The position numbers and the translations under genes were made by a program. 64,000 nucleotides of DNA. It comes from an uncultured Alphaproteobacteria bacterium (lineage in GTDB: Bacteria; Pseudomonadota; Alphaproteobacteria; HIMB59). The DNA is taken from NCBI GenBank assembly GCA_902591315.1, contig CACJAI010000002.1, forward strand, positions 1-64,000, written 5' to 3'. The notes beneath the pieces are model-generated. The model worked only from the letters and a program-made list of their open reading frames with translations. It ran no database searches and had not been told where the DNA came from. Every line of letters begins with the position of its first letter. The first letter of the stretch is position 1. This document shows, in pieces, positions 43,125-51,859 of this stretch.

Positions 43125-44749
43125 TGAATAATTTTGAACAGGGAATGCATAAAAATGATGCAAACTTTGTTCCTTTAACTCCCATCAGTTTCCTTGATCG
43201 AATAAAAGATGTTTACCCCGACTATGAAGCCATAGTTTATAAAGAGAGAAAATATTCTTGGAGAGAAGTTTACGATCGATGTACTCGATTTGCTAGTGCC
43301 TTAACAAAAGTTGGAATTGGCAAAGGTGATGTTGTTTCTATTATGGCAGCAAATACACCTGAATTATTTGAAGCGCATTATTCTGTTCCCATGACAGGAG
43401 GGGTTGTTAACACAATTAATACTCGATTAGATACTAGAACAGTTGCCTACATACTAGACCATAGTGACTGTAAAGTTTTTATAGTAGATCGACAATTTCA
43501 CAATGTAGCAATTGACGCTATTGCTCAAGTTAATCGAGAGATAATCGTTATTGATATTGATGACAAGCAAGCAGGTCTAGGAGATATTCCAGCAATCGGA
43601 AAATTAGAGTATGAAAGTTTCCTACAAACAGGTGATGAGGGGTTTGAATGGATAAGACCAGATGATGAGTGGCAGGCTATTTCACTTAATTATACATCTG
43701 GAACGACAGGAAACCCAAAAGGTGTTGTGTACCATCACAGAGGGTCCTATTTAATGTCAATGGGAAGTATCACTGCATGGAATATGCCTAATCGGCTCAC
43801 CTATTTATATACAGTGCCAATGTTTCACTGCAATGGCTGGGGGTATCCATGGACTTTGGCGATGCTCCATGCCCGTGTAATATTTATACGAAATATTGTT
43901 GTTAAAGAAATTTTCGAATTAATTGATAAATATGAGGTGACTCACTTTGGAGGTGCTCCTATCGTATTAAATATGATAGCAAATGCTCCTTCAGATGATC
44001 AAAAAGCATTGAAAAATAAGGTTTATGTTATGACTGCTGGTGCACCGCCCCCTAGTTCAATTCTTCAAAAAATGGAGTCTTTAGGCTTTGAGGTTATGCA
44101 TGTATATGGACTGACTGAAACTTACGGTCATGTTGTTCATTGTGCTTGGAATAAGGACTGGGATAATCTAGCAGATGAAAAGCGATCTGAGCTAAAAGCC
44201 TATCAAGGAGTTCGCTATCCGCACACAGAAATGGTATCGGTCATGAACCCAGAAACACTCGAACCTGTCCCTTCCGATGGAGAAACTATGGGGGAGATTA
44301 TGATCCGAGGAAATACTGTCATGATGGGGTACTACAAAAATGAAGAAGCTACTCAAGAGTCGATGAAAAGTGGATGGTTTCATTCAGGCGACTTAGCAGT
44401 AATGCACCCTAGTGGGTATATTCAGGTTAAAGATCGATCAAAAGATATCATTATTAGTGGTGGTGAAAATATATCATCCGTAGAAATTGAAAATATTATT
44501 ACAAAGCACCCTGCAGTATCATTAGCAGCAGTTGTTGCTAGACCTGATGAAAAATGGGGTGAGACACCCTGTGCTTTTATAGAATTAATTGAGGGTCAAA
44601 CGGTAGAAGAAGATGAGTTAAAGAAATTTTGTAGAGAGCACTTAGCTGGTTTTAAAATGCCCAAAACTTTTGTATTTCAGGTCTTACCAAAAACATCAAC
44701 TGGTAAAATTCAAAAGTACGAGTTAAGAGAAACAGTCAAAAATCTCTAA
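43124..44749 (+). CDS. Acyl-CoA synthetase (AMP-forming), medium/long-chain or methylmercaptopropionate-type
   Basis: A 541-residue ANL-superfamily ligase. The P-loop is YTSGTTGNPKG at about residue 190; VYGLTETYGH and WFHSGDLAVMHPSGYIQVKDRSKD are the A5 to A8 regions, and SGGENISSVEIE the hinge; the catalytic lysine is in TSTGKIQKYELR. It activates a carboxylic acid with ATP and CoA. The type that begins LTPISFLDRIKDVYPDYEAIVYKERKYSWREVYDR includes both medium-chain fatty acyl-CoA ligases and the DmdB enzyme of DMSP degradation; I cannot tell them apart by eye. Paired with FadN it makes a fatty-acid degradation operon. Confidence 0.88.
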   Translation: MNNFEQGMHKNDANFVPLTPISFLDRIKDVYPDYEAIVYKERKYSWREVYDRCTRFASALTKVGIGKGDVVSIMAANTPELFEAHYSVPMTGGVVNTINTRLDTRTVAYILDHSDCKVFIVDRQFHNVAIDAIAQVNREIIVIDIDDKQAGLGDIPAIGKLEYESFLQTGDEGFEWIRPDDEWQAISLNYTSGTTGNPKGVVYHHRGSYLMSMGSITAWNMPNRLTYLYTVPMFHCNGWGYPWTLAMLHARVIFIRNIVVKEIFELIDKYEVTHFGGAPIVLNMIANAPSDDQKALKNKVYVMTAGAPPPSSILQKMESLGFEVMHVYGLTETYGHVVHCAWNKDWDNLADEKRSELKAYQGVRYPHTEMVSVMNPETLEPVPSDGETMGEIMIRGNTVMMGYYKNEEATQESMKSGWFHSGDLAVMHPSGYIQVKDRSKDIIISGGENISSVEIENIITKHPAVSLAAVVARPDEKWGETPCAFIELIEGQTVEEDELKKFCREHLAGFKMPKTFVFQVLPKTSTGKIQKYELRETVKNL

Positions 44750-44946
44750 TTTAATTTTTTATTTTTATCTTCAGTATTTATCACTTTAATAGATTTTAGT
44801 TTTTTATAACACATGTAACAGACAAGATTATGATGACTTTTAATTAAATTTTGAACTTTCTTAGGAGCTGTTCGAATTTCAGATTCAATATACACACTAT
44901 CCATGACTGATAGCTCTCCCTCGCAATATTTGCATTTCTCAGCCAT
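44746..44946 (-). CDS. Small zinc-ribbon protein of unknown function
   Basis: A 66-residue protein with two CxxC knuckles (KCKYCEGE at 4-11 and VCYMCYKK) about 35 residues apart. It has no signal peptide. It lies 2 bp after the antenna-like photolyase gene on the same strand and overlaps the end of the acyl-CoA ligase gene by 4 bp. Function unknown; the position suggests co-expression with the photolyase pair. Confidence 0.55.
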   Translation of the reverse strand: MAEKCKYCEGELSVMDSVYIESEIRTAPKKVQNLIKSHHNLVCYMCYKKLKSIKVINTEDKNKKLN

Positions 44947-44948
44947 GA

Positions 44949-45344
44949 CTAATATTTTAAATTTTTCTTAATTTTGTTCCAATACTGAAAAAATCTTTTT
45001 GCTGGATGAAGATAATTCTCATGCAATAAGAAGTAATCGGGTAACTGCTCTAAATCATATTTTTCACCTAATTTTTGAAATAAATTTTGGTAAATAGGTC
45101 TAAAAGTAGATTTTGTTATAATTTTGGATATGGTGTTTTGGTTATGAATTTCTTGCAATATCTCATATGTATTACCTCTATAGATTTCAGCCCCTGCCTC
45201 TTTAGCTAAAAAGTATCTATTTTCAATGATTTTGTCACTAAGCTCATAGCCTTCAGTTAAAGTATCATCAAAGATGTAAACAGGATTACCCTCAATACCG
45301 GCTGGCACTCTCATAAACTCGTCATATAAATAAATTAAGTTCAT
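44949..45344 (-). CDS. Photolyase-type alpha/beta (antenna-like) domain as separate protein
   Basis: A 131-residue protein that resembles the N-terminal alpha/beta domain of DNA photolyases and cryptochromes: GNPVYIFDDTL, LSDKIIENRYFLAKEAGAEIYRGNTYEILQEIHNQ are typical of the Rossmann-like antenna domain. It lacks the catalytic FAD domain, which is encoded by the gene just upstream with a 4-nt overlap. In ordinary photolyases this domain comes first in one chain; here it is second and separate. It may bind the antenna pigment or only stabilise the partner. Confidence 0.65.
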   Translation of the reverse strand: MNLIYLYDEFMRVPAGIEGNPVYIFDDTLTEGYELSDKIIENRYFLAKEAGAEIYRGNTYEILQEIHNQNTISKIITKSTFRPIYQNLFQKLGEKYDLEQLPDYFLLHENYLHPAKRFFQYWNKIKKNLKY

Positions 45345-46078
45345 AAATTGGGAAAGAGCCTCGAGCTAATTTCTTCATAGCTGCCATCTATTTCTCTATT
45401 CTTCTCAGGTATAATATCTATGCTTTTGTGACAGTATTTGTGAACATTTTCTAAATTAAATATATAAGGTTTTCCTGCAAAGGTACTCGCGATCCACTGC
45501 CAAGAGAAGTTATTACTTGCAATATCTCCATCCAGTAAATGACTCATAAAAAACTTCGCTCCAGCTTGCCATTTCACTCTTCTAAAGTGAATAATATAAG
45601 AAGCCAAATACATACGTGCATGGTTATGAAGGTACCCAGTGCTAGTGAGTTGCTCGATGAAAATATTAATAATTTGTGTTGGTGTTGTTGCTGACATAAC
45701 ATCCTCAGGCAAGTTATCTTGATATTCTTGAGCTTGAAATCCAGTTTTATATTCTTCTACATCTGTCCATAGTTGATCAGGATGATGGTAGGCATAGCTT
45801 CTCCAAAAATCTCTCCATGCTAATTCTTGAATAAACTTTTCACTCTCAACAAAATTATATTTTTCTCGAATATATTGAAAGAGCTCTTTGTTAGTGATGA
45901 TTCCATATTTTATATGGGCTGATAATCTTGAAATTTGTCCATTCAAAAAGTTTCTTGTTTTTGCATAGAGAGCAGGATTAAAAGAATTGAATTTTTCCAG
46001 TGCATCATGTCTTGATAACATGGTGCTATTCGAATTTTTCGATATTGGTATTAGATCTTGAACACTTGAGATTTTCAC
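45341..46078 (-). CDS. Photolyase/cryptochrome FAD-binding domain protein
   Basis: A 245-residue protein that contains only the C-terminal all-helical FAD domain: SRLSAHIKYGIIT, FIQELAWRDFWRSYAYHHPDQ, STGYLHNHARMYLASYII, HLLDGDIASNNFSWQWIAST and KPYIFN are the FAD-binding and substrate-pocket motifs of class I photolyase. The usual 200-residue N-terminal half is missing from this chain. It probably repairs UV damage together with the adjacent antenna-domain protein, or acts as a light-driven electron-transfer protein. Compared with a normal enzyme of about 470 residues, the two parts total 376 residues. Confidence 0.8.
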   Translation of the reverse strand: MKISSVQDLIPISKNSNSTMLSRHDALEKFNSFNPALYAKTRNFLNGQISRLSAHIKYGIITNKELFQYIREKYNFVESEKFIQELAWRDFWRSYAYHHPDQLWTDVEEYKTGFQAQEYQDNLPEDVMSATTPTQIINIFIEQLTSTGYLHNHARMYLASYIIHFRRVKWQAGAKFFMSHLLDGDIASNNFSWQWIASTFAGKPYIFNLENVHKYCHKSIDIIPEKNREIDGSYEEISSRLFPNL

Positions 46079-46102
46079 TTTTAATTATACATAAAATCTG
46101 TG

Positions 46103-46981
46103 CTAATAGATTGTTTGTAAATCGAAGGTGATTTTGGTTTCAGGGGGGAGCTGAGAGATTCTTGAAATATCCACTTCATTTAAAATTGCAATTTTTGGAT
46201 ACCCGCCAGTACAAGGAATGTCCCGCATTAATACAATGGGTTGCCCATCACTTGGCACTTGAATAGACCCAGGTAATATTCCTTCAGACAAAATATCATG
46301 AGACTGAGAACTAATGAGACTCTCACCTTTGAGCCTGATACCCATTCGATCACTTTGATTAGTTATCGTAAAAACACTGCTAATAAAAGATTGTAGAGTA
46401 TTGTCTGAGAAATATTGAAGTTGAGGACCAGGATAAACTTTGAAATTGGTTACCTTTTCTAAATCAGGTTTTGGTATAGAGATAAGATCCCAAGAGCCTA
46501 CATCTTTGCTAATGTGAAATATATCTTCATCATTTAAAGGTCGATTAATCGAACCTATTCCTGCTTTTGTGTCAGTAGAGTAGCTATTAAGACAAGGCTC
46601 TAACCCAAGTCCATGCTCAAAAGCTATGTATCCATATACTGAGTCTATTGTATTGTGAATAATCAATTCATCGCCCTCAAATAAATTAATACTTTTATAG
46701 GGCTGGCACTCAAGCTGGCTGTTGTTATTTTTCTGAATACTCATATTACAATTACCACCAACACAAATCTTAACAGATCCTTCTTTTACTTTTATTGAAG
46801 GCCCCACATAAGCAAATTCTAGAAATTGATTTTGATGATTGGGTATAATTTTTTGTAGCTCTGTAATAATTCTTTGGTCCATTGCTCCACTTGGTGAAAC
46901 TCCTAAGTGCTGATATTGAAATCTTCCAAAGTCTTGAATCGTTGAATGAGTCCCTGCACGAGTGATTATGATTGAGTTCAT
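46103..46981 (-). CDS. pxpC: 5-oxoprolinase subunit C (PxpC)
   Basis: A 292-residue protein of the KipA/AHS2 (biotin-dependent carboxyltransferase-like) family: IITRAGTHSTIQDFGRFQYQHLGVSPSGAMDQ is the diagnostic N-terminus, and QSDRMGIRLKGE and ILPGSIQVPSDGQPIVLMRD are family blocks. With PxpA and PxpB it hydrolyses 5-oxoproline (pyroglutamate) to glutamate using ATP. It overlaps pxpB by 4 nt. Confidence 0.88.
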   Translation of the reverse strand: MNSIIITRAGTHSTIQDFGRFQYQHLGVSPSGAMDQRIITELQKIIPNHQNQFLEFAYVGPSIKVKEGSVKICVGGNCNMSIQKNNNSQLECQPYKSINLFEGDELIIHNTIDSVYGYIAFEHGLGLEPCLNSYSTDTKAGIGSINRPLNDEDIFHISKDVGSWDLISIPKPDLEKVTNFKVYPGPQLQYFSDNTLQSFISSVFTITNQSDRMGIRLKGESLISSQSHDILSEGILPGSIQVPSDGQPIVLMRDIPCTGGYPKIAILNEVDISRISQLPPETKITFDLQTIY

Positions 46982-47697
46982 GACGAGTATTCCTTGATCA
47001 ATTCATTTAATGAAAAATTATATTTTCTAATTTTTTCAAACTCTGAAAGTGATACGGAGTAAAATTTTACCTCATCACCTGGAAGAAAAAGGGAAGGGTA
47101 AGAACTTTGTAAATCAAAAATATCAAATGGTATTTGTCCAATTATATTCCAACCCCCAGGTGAAACTTTTGGATATATACAGGTATGGTTTTTTGCTATG
47201 CCAATGGATCTAGCAGGAATTTTTACCCTTGGAGTAGCTAACCGCGATGTGATTAATTGGGAGGGAACATCCCCTAAATATGGAAATCCCGGCATGAAGC
47301 CTATATAATATGTATAGTAACGAACTGATGAGTGAAGATTGATAACCTCTTCTTTTGTAATCTGGTGTAGTTTTTGGATGATCTTTATATCTAAAGCAAA
47401 ATCTTCATTATAACATGCCGGTATTTCCCATGTTTTAGTAACTTTTTTGTTAGTTTGAGAGTTTGTATCTTTCATTTTCATACTAATTTTGTCTTTGTTT
47501 TGATCTCTAATTTTTGAATTTTCAAAAATTACAACTATTTTATTGAAGGAAGGAATAATGTTTAGTGGTTGAAGATTAAGGTTTGAAATATTTAAAAATG
47601 TCTCATTTACCTCCTGTGATATAGATTTTGAGGTTTCATTCCCAAAATCTAAGACTAAACCACGATCCCCATAAGAATTTATTCCTTTGAAATACAC
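46978..47697 (-). CDS. pxpB: 5-oxoprolinase subunit B (PxpB)
   Basis: A 239-residue KipI/AHS1-family protein. YYIGFMPGFPYLGDVP, PRVKIPARSIGIAKNHTCIYP and GGWNIIGQIPFDIFDLQ are the family signatures. It forms the ATP-dependent 5-oxoprolinase with PxpC and PxpA. Its start is 20 bp from the divergently transcribed pxpA, so the promoters of the two units must overlap or lie within the genes. Confidence 0.9.
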   Translation of the reverse strand: MYFKGINSYGDRGLVLDFGNETSKSISQEVNETFLNISNLNLQPLNIIPSFNKIVVIFENSKIRDQNKDKISMKMKDTNSQTNKKVTKTWEIPACYNEDFALDIKIIQKLHQITKEEVINLHSSVRYYTYYIGFMPGFPYLGDVPSQLITSRLATPRVKIPARSIGIAKNHTCIYPKVSPGGWNIIGQIPFDIFDLQSSYPSLFLPGDEVKFYSVSLSEFEKIRKYNFSLNELIKEYSS

Positions 47698-47717
47698 GCT
47701 AATATCATAATGTAACT

Positions 47718-48494
47718 TTGGTGCATTTGAATAAAATTAATTTAAATTCTGATATCGCAGAAAAAGATCTCAGTTTTTTCGAGACTGTTGATGCGCAGTT
47801 AATAAATAAAATTAGCTCTGCTAATCTTTCTTGTTTATATCATGGGGGGTCAGAAGACGTTGTTTTTAAAGCACTAAATTACTGTAAAACAAAACGTGTT
47901 TCAGTTGGTGCGCATATTTCTTTTTTAGATAGAGATAATTTCGGGCGCACAAAAATTAATTGGAACAAAAAATTAATCCAAGAAATTGTCAAAGACCAGT
48001 TAATGTTTATGCATAATCTTGCCTCTAATATTAATTTTCCATTAACACATGTTAAGCTTCATGGAGCTTTGAGTAATATGGCATGCGTTGACCAAGACCT
48101 TTCTAGTGAAATAGTAGATGTTTTAAAAAAAAATTACCCATCAATGATATTACTTGCACCTGCTTTAAGTGAACTTGCTAAAATCGGTATGAATTGCAAC
48201 ATACCCACCGCCCTTGAGATTTTTGCAGATCGCACTTATGAAGATGATGCTACTTTAACACCTCGTTCCATTAATGACTCTTTGATAACAGATCCTAGAA
48301 GCGCCAAGGAGCATGTAAAAGCCATGCTTATACAAGAAGGGATTATTTCACGTTATGGGAATACTCTCAAAACAAACATTCATTCAGTGTGTGTTCACAG
48401 TGATACGCCAAATAGTGTTGAAATTTCTGAACAAATTTGCATACTCCTTCATGAAATGAAGATAAAAAAAGCAGCTCTTCCAGAATTTTTCTAA
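47718..48494 (+). CDS. pxpA: 5-oxoprolinase subunit A (PxpA, LamB/YcsF family)
   Basis: A 258-residue LamB/YcsF protein: INLNSDIAE at the start, ANLSCLYHGGSEDVVFKALNYCKTKRVSVGAHISF, HVKLHGALSN and EIFADRTYEDDATLTPRS are diagnostic. It is the third subunit needed for ATP-dependent cleavage of 5-oxoproline. The GTG at 47718 and a TTG at 47724 are both possible starts; the second fits the short N-terminus of relatives. In most bacteria pxpA is in the same operon as pxpBC, here it is divergent. Confidence 0.9.
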   Translation: MVHLNKINLNSDIAEKDLSFFETVDAQLINKISSANLSCLYHGGSEDVVFKALNYCKTKRVSVGAHISFLDRDNFGRTKINWNKKLIQEIVKDQLMFMHNLASNINFPLTHVKLHGALSNMACVDQDLSSEIVDVLKKNYPSMILLAPALSELAKIGMNCNIPTALEIFADRTYEDDATLTPRSINDSLITDPRSAKEHVKAMLIQEGIISRYGNTLKTNIHSVCVHSDTPNSVEISEQICILLHEMKIKKAALPEFF

Positions 48495-48501
48495 GACTAA
48501 A

Positions 48502-48999
48502 ATGAATAATTATTTTTTTTACGGCACTCTACGCTCTATTGCAATATTAGAGAAGGTTATAGGAGGAAAAACTGATCACTTAAAAATAACTAAAGCTTTT
48601 GTACCAAAAAGTGAATTGCGTTTAGTCATTAATGAAAACTTCCCTGTAATAATCTTCGGTGAAAATTATTCTGGCGTTGAAGGTATAGTGGTTAAAGGAT
48701 TAACCGAAGAAGATATAGCACGTATACGTTTTTTCGAGGATGTAGAGTTTTCTCCTAAAACAATGATTATAGACATAGGGGGAATTCATGAAGAGGTCAA
48801 TTATTTTTCACAAAAAGGAGTTGAGCCCTCTTTAGACCCTTGGTTCTATGATGAGTGGAAAGAAAAAGAGGAAGCTTTATCTTTAGTGACAACTGATTTT
48901 TGGATGCAACTTTACGGAAAATATACATCTGAAGAGGCAGATCAATATTGGAATGACGTAAAAAAGCAGGCATATCATCATTACCTCTCACAACAATGA
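48502..48999 (+). CDS. Gamma-glutamylcyclotransferase-like protein (AIG2/GGCT fold)
   Basis: A 165-residue protein with YGTLR at residues 7-11, the substrate-binding loop of the gamma-glutamylcyclotransferase (AIG2-like) fold. GVEGIVVKGLTEEDIARIRFFEDVEF continues the fold, with E74-type acidic residues in the catalytic area. Enzymes of this class release 5-oxoproline from gamma-glutamyl compounds. Placed 7 bp after pxpA, it could produce the very substrate of the 5-oxoprolinase encoded around it. That pathway link is inference. Confidence 0.75.
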   Translation: MNNYFFYGTLRSIAILEKVIGGKTDHLKITKAFVPKSELRLVINENFPVIIFGENYSGVEGIVVKGLTEEDIARIRFFEDVEFSPKTMIIDIGGIHEEVNYFSQKGVEPSLDPWFYDEWKEKEEALSLVTTDFWMQLYGKYTSEEADQYWNDVKKQAYHHYLSQQ

Positions 49000-49553
49000 A
49001 AATTGTTAATTTCTTTTTCTTAATTTCTCTTTTTTTTACATTTAATTCTTTATCTGATGAAACAACAAGTTGGGAATTATTAAAAGAGGGTGGTAAAGTA
49101 GCTTTTATTCGTCACGCATATGCTCCTGGAGGCGGTGATCCCAATAATTTTGAATTATACGATTGTTCAACACAAAGAAATTTAAATGAACAAGGAATTA
49201 ATCAATCTAAACGAATGGGTATATTATTTTCTAAATATTCTATTCCAATAGACTCTGTTTATTCCAGCGAATGGTGTCGCTGCAAAGAAACCGCTCGTCT
49301 GGCATTTGGAAATTTTGAGAGTTTAAGTGCCTTAAATTCAACATTTTCAGCTGATTATCAAAAAAACCATTCAAAACAAATGTATGAATTAAATCAATTC
49401 ATTAAAAATTGGGACGACAGTCAAGGTAATTTAATTTTTGTAACCCATTATGTAATTGTTGGTGGTTTTCTTGATTATTATCCAAGTTCAGGAGAAATGG
49501 TGATAACAGATAAATCTCTATCAGTTCTTGGCACTATTAAAATAAATTTTTAA
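48996..49553 (+). CDS. Exported histidine phosphatase family protein
   Basis: A 185-residue phosphoglycerate mutase-like (histidine phosphatase) protein with an N-terminal signal peptide (about 1-20). The catalytic RHA motif is R39-H40-A41, followed by QRNLNEQGINQSKRMG and SSEWCRCKETARLAFG; the second catalytic histidine is in FVTHYVIVGG. Proteins of this kind hydrolyse phosphate esters in the periplasm. It overlaps the GGCT-like gene by 4 nt and converges with the HupE-like gene by 4 nt. Confidence 0.8.
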   Translation: MKIVNFFFLISLFFTFNSLSDETTSWELLKEGGKVAFIRHAYAPGGGDPNNFELYDCSTQRNLNEQGINQSKRMGILFSKYSIPIDSVYSSEWCRCKETARLAFGNFESLSALNSTFSADYQKNHSKQMYELNQFIKNWDDSQGNLIFVTHYVIVGGFLDYYPSSGEMVITDKSLSVLGTIKINF

Positions 49554-50653
49554 AAGAATACTCTTTCAATAAACCAATATAAACCAATCATTGAAATTAT
49601 AATCGAAATAGGAATTTGCAAAAATGCTCTATACCAACTTTGACGTGAAGGTATTATAAAGATAATTGATGCTAAGATAATAATTGCTATCTGTGCTATT
49701 TCTACACCAATGTTAAATGAGATTAAACTTAAAACAAGTTGACTAGTATTTAACCCAATATCTCCCAGCACAAACGCAAAACCTAAACCATGAATTAATC
49801 CAAAAATAAAAATTATTAAATACCGAAGTAAAGTTGAACGTCTTTGAAATATATTCTCAATTGCAACATAGCTTATAGACAATGCTATTAACGGTTCAAC
49901 AATAGTAGCAGGTATAAAAATTAAATTAAAACTAGCTAGAATAAGTGTGATCGAATGCGCAACTGTAAACATTGTAACTTGAAGTAATAAAGGTTTAAAT
50001 TTGATAGCGTAAAAAAAGATACCTATTATGAATAAGATATGGTCAAGTCCCTTAGGAACAATATGCTCTATCCCTAAAACTAAATATTCAATTGTTGTAC
50101 TTAAAGCTGAAGACCGTGTCTGTTGGGATATGAGTGATGATCTTTCAGCAGGTTGTAAATAAGTTGTAAATAAAACAGACTCTTTTGATAAATCCTCAAA
50201 ATGTCTAATTACCACGGGACCCAATTCTTTTTCAAATTGAATGGTAAAAGACTCATCTTTTATTTCAAAACCTATGTTTAAAGTTGTATCTCTGGGAAAT
50301 TCATCGTTTATTTCTTGAAAAGTATCTACATTTCTTAAAGAAAGCGGTATAGTTTCATCTCCGATATTGATTTTAATCTTATCTGTAAATTTGTTTTCAT
50401 TTTCTATGACCATTTTCTCTACTTCTTCAGTGGAAAGGGTCCGTAACGCATCATATTTTTGGGATTGAGGTGAGTCGTTGGTATCCTGATATAAAGAGGC
50501 ATCAATTTCAGAAAGAACAGTTTCTGCATTTAATTTAAATTCGATTGATGCATTTCCTTCAATAATGGTAATATCCATCATCGCGGGTTTAATTTCGTGC
50601 GAATGCAGAGGAGAGCTCAATATTAAAATTAGAAAAAATAAGTACTTAATCAT
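49550..50653 (-). CDS. HupE/UreJ-family membrane protein with long N-terminal periplasmic domain
   Basis: About 367 residues from the ATG at 50653. A signal peptide (IKYLFFLILILSSPLHS) and a periplasmic domain of about 160 residues precede six to seven membrane helices of the HupE/UreJ_2 type: VPKGLDHILFIIGIFFYA, VTMFTVAHSITLILA and FGLIHGLGFAFVLGDIG hold the conserved H/D/GH residues. HupE proteins carry nickel or cobalt inward; the HupE_2 branch may import other metals. The frame extends to 50677, but that would overlap the divergent gene. The neighbour encodes a DUF4198 protein, a frequent partner. Confidence 0.75.
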   Translation of the reverse strand: MIKYLFFLILILSSPLHSHEIKPAMMDITIIEGNASIEFKLNAETVLSEIDASLYQDTNDSPQSQKYDALRTLSTEEVEKMVIENENKFTDKIKINIGDETIPLSLRNVDTFQEINDEFPRDTTLNIGFEIKDESFTIQFEKELGPVVIRHFEDLSKESVLFTTYLQPAERSSLISQQTRSSALSTTIEYLVLGIEHIVPKGLDHILFIIGIFFYAIKFKPLLLQVTMFTVAHSITLILASFNLIFIPATIVEPLIALSISYVAIENIFQRRSTLLRYLIIFIFGLIHGLGFAFVLGDIGLNTSQLVLSLISFNIGVEIAQIAIIILASIIFIIPSRQSWYRAFLQIPISIIISMIGLYWFIERVFF

Positions 50654-50659
50654 TCGGTC

Positions 50660-51493
50660 ATGTTTACCAAAATTCATCTAAAAATTCTTTATATTTTTTT
50701 GCTCCTTATTGCTTATTCTATTAGAGCAAACGCTCATGAATTTTGGATCGAGCCTACGCAATATCAACTTAATGATGACTTAATAAATGCTCACTTGAGG
50801 GTAGGACAAGAATTTCAAGGTATGGTTTTAATGTATAATCCACAAGATTTTAAAACATTTAAAATATTATCTGGATCCAAAAATAAAAAAGAAAAAATAA
50901 AGGGCATACTAGGTGATGTGCCTGCAATTAATATAACGACTAATTTAGACAATTTATTAATTATTTATCATGAAACTAAAGATAAATATGTTGATTATAA
51001 AAAGTTTCAAAAATTCGAGGATTTTGTTAATGAAAAAGGTTACCAGCAACTAATCAATACCCATTTTGAGAAAGGATTTCCCGAAAGTAATTTTATTGAG
51101 AGTTATCGTCGTTATGCAAAATCTCTTATTACACTAAATGGCAGTGAGGGGAAGGATAAAAATACAGGACTTCTATTTGAATTTGTTTTAGACCAAAATC
51201 CTTACAAAGAATTGAATTCAAAGCAAATGAGTGGAACTTTATATTACAAAAAAAAACCACTAAAAAAAAATCTTGTTACAATTTTTTCGAAATATAAAAA
51301 TACAAAGTTATCAATTGTAAATACCATAACGGATGATAAAGGAAAATTCACGTTTGATATTGAACCAGGAAGGGAATATCTTTTAGACTCAGTTGTGATT
51401 TATCCATTAAAGGCAGACCCAGAAAAAAATGAGCCAATCTGGCATAGTGATTGGGCATCAACAACTTTCTTGATACCTGAAAATAATCTTTAA
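50660..51493 (+). CDS. DUF4198-family exported protein
   Basis: A 277-residue periplasmic protein. A signal peptide (1-25) ends before HEFWIEPTQYQLN, the DUF4198 hallmark with an N-terminal histidine that may bind metal; the C-terminal half (KKNLVTIFSKYKN...TDDKGKFTFDIEPGREYLLDSVVIYP and WASTTFLI) is an Ig-like carboxypeptidase-regulatory fold. It is divergent from the HupE-like gene with only 6 bp between starts. In other bacteria the pair belongs to metal-uptake loci, so it may assist HupE. Confidence 0.78.
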   Translation: MFTKIHLKILYIFLLLIAYSIRANAHEFWIEPTQYQLNDDLINAHLRVGQEFQGMVLMYNPQDFKTFKILSGSKNKKEKIKGILGDVPAINITTNLDNLLIIYHETKDKYVDYKKFQKFEDFVNEKGYQQLINTHFEKGFPESNFIESYRRYAKSLITLNGSEGKDKNTGLLFEFVLDQNPYKELNSKQMSGTLYYKKKPLKKNLVTIFSKYKNTKLSIVNTITDDKGKFTFDIEPGREYLLDSVVIYPLKADPEKNEPIWHSDWASTTFLIPENNL

Positions 51494-51523
51494 TTATTAT
51501 TAATTAGTATAAAATAGATAATT

Positions 51524-51859
51524 ATGATTTTTGCTTTAAAAGTTTTATTAGCTGCTCTTGTGATTGCATTTGCAAGTTGGCTTTCCGGTAAAAAACCTGA
51601 GCTATCTGGATTTATTATTGCTCTTCCAATAGCAAGTATAATAGCCATAGCCTTCTCTTTCTTAGAGCATAAAAATACTGAAAATACTGTAATATTTGCA
51701 AAAAGCATTCTTATTGGAGTACCTGTCTCATATTTATTTTTCTTACCTTTTTTCTTTGCAAAAAATCTCAATATGAATTTTTGGTTAATTTACTTGATTG
51801 GATTGACTTTACTCGTAATAGGATACTTCGTTCATAAATATATTATGAGTCTAATTTGA
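51524..51859 (+). CDS. Small integral membrane protein (four helices, conserved type)
   Basis: A 111-residue membrane protein with about four hydrophobic helices and the motif GKKPELSGFIIALPIASIIAIAFSFLEH, similar to small conserved DUF3147-like membrane proteins found in many proteobacteria. It starts 30 bp after the DUF4198 gene and is directly followed by the GST gene without a gap. Function unknown. An antisense frame at 51490-51771 is a shadow of it. Confidence 0.65.
   Translation: MIFALKVLLAALVIAFASWLSGKKPELSGFIIALPIASIIAIAFSFLEHKNTENTVIFAKSILIGVPVSYLFFLPFFFAKNLNMNFWLIYLIGLTLLVIGYFVHKYIMSLI

Noticed and set aside
44192-44383. Open frame antisense to the acyl-CoA ligase
   Set aside because: It shadows a conserved ANL-ligase region and shows no start signal.
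51490-51771. Open frame on the - strand opposite the small membrane protein
   Set aside because: The + strand frame has clear membrane helices and fits between two genes of the same operon; the antisense frame is basic and featureless.
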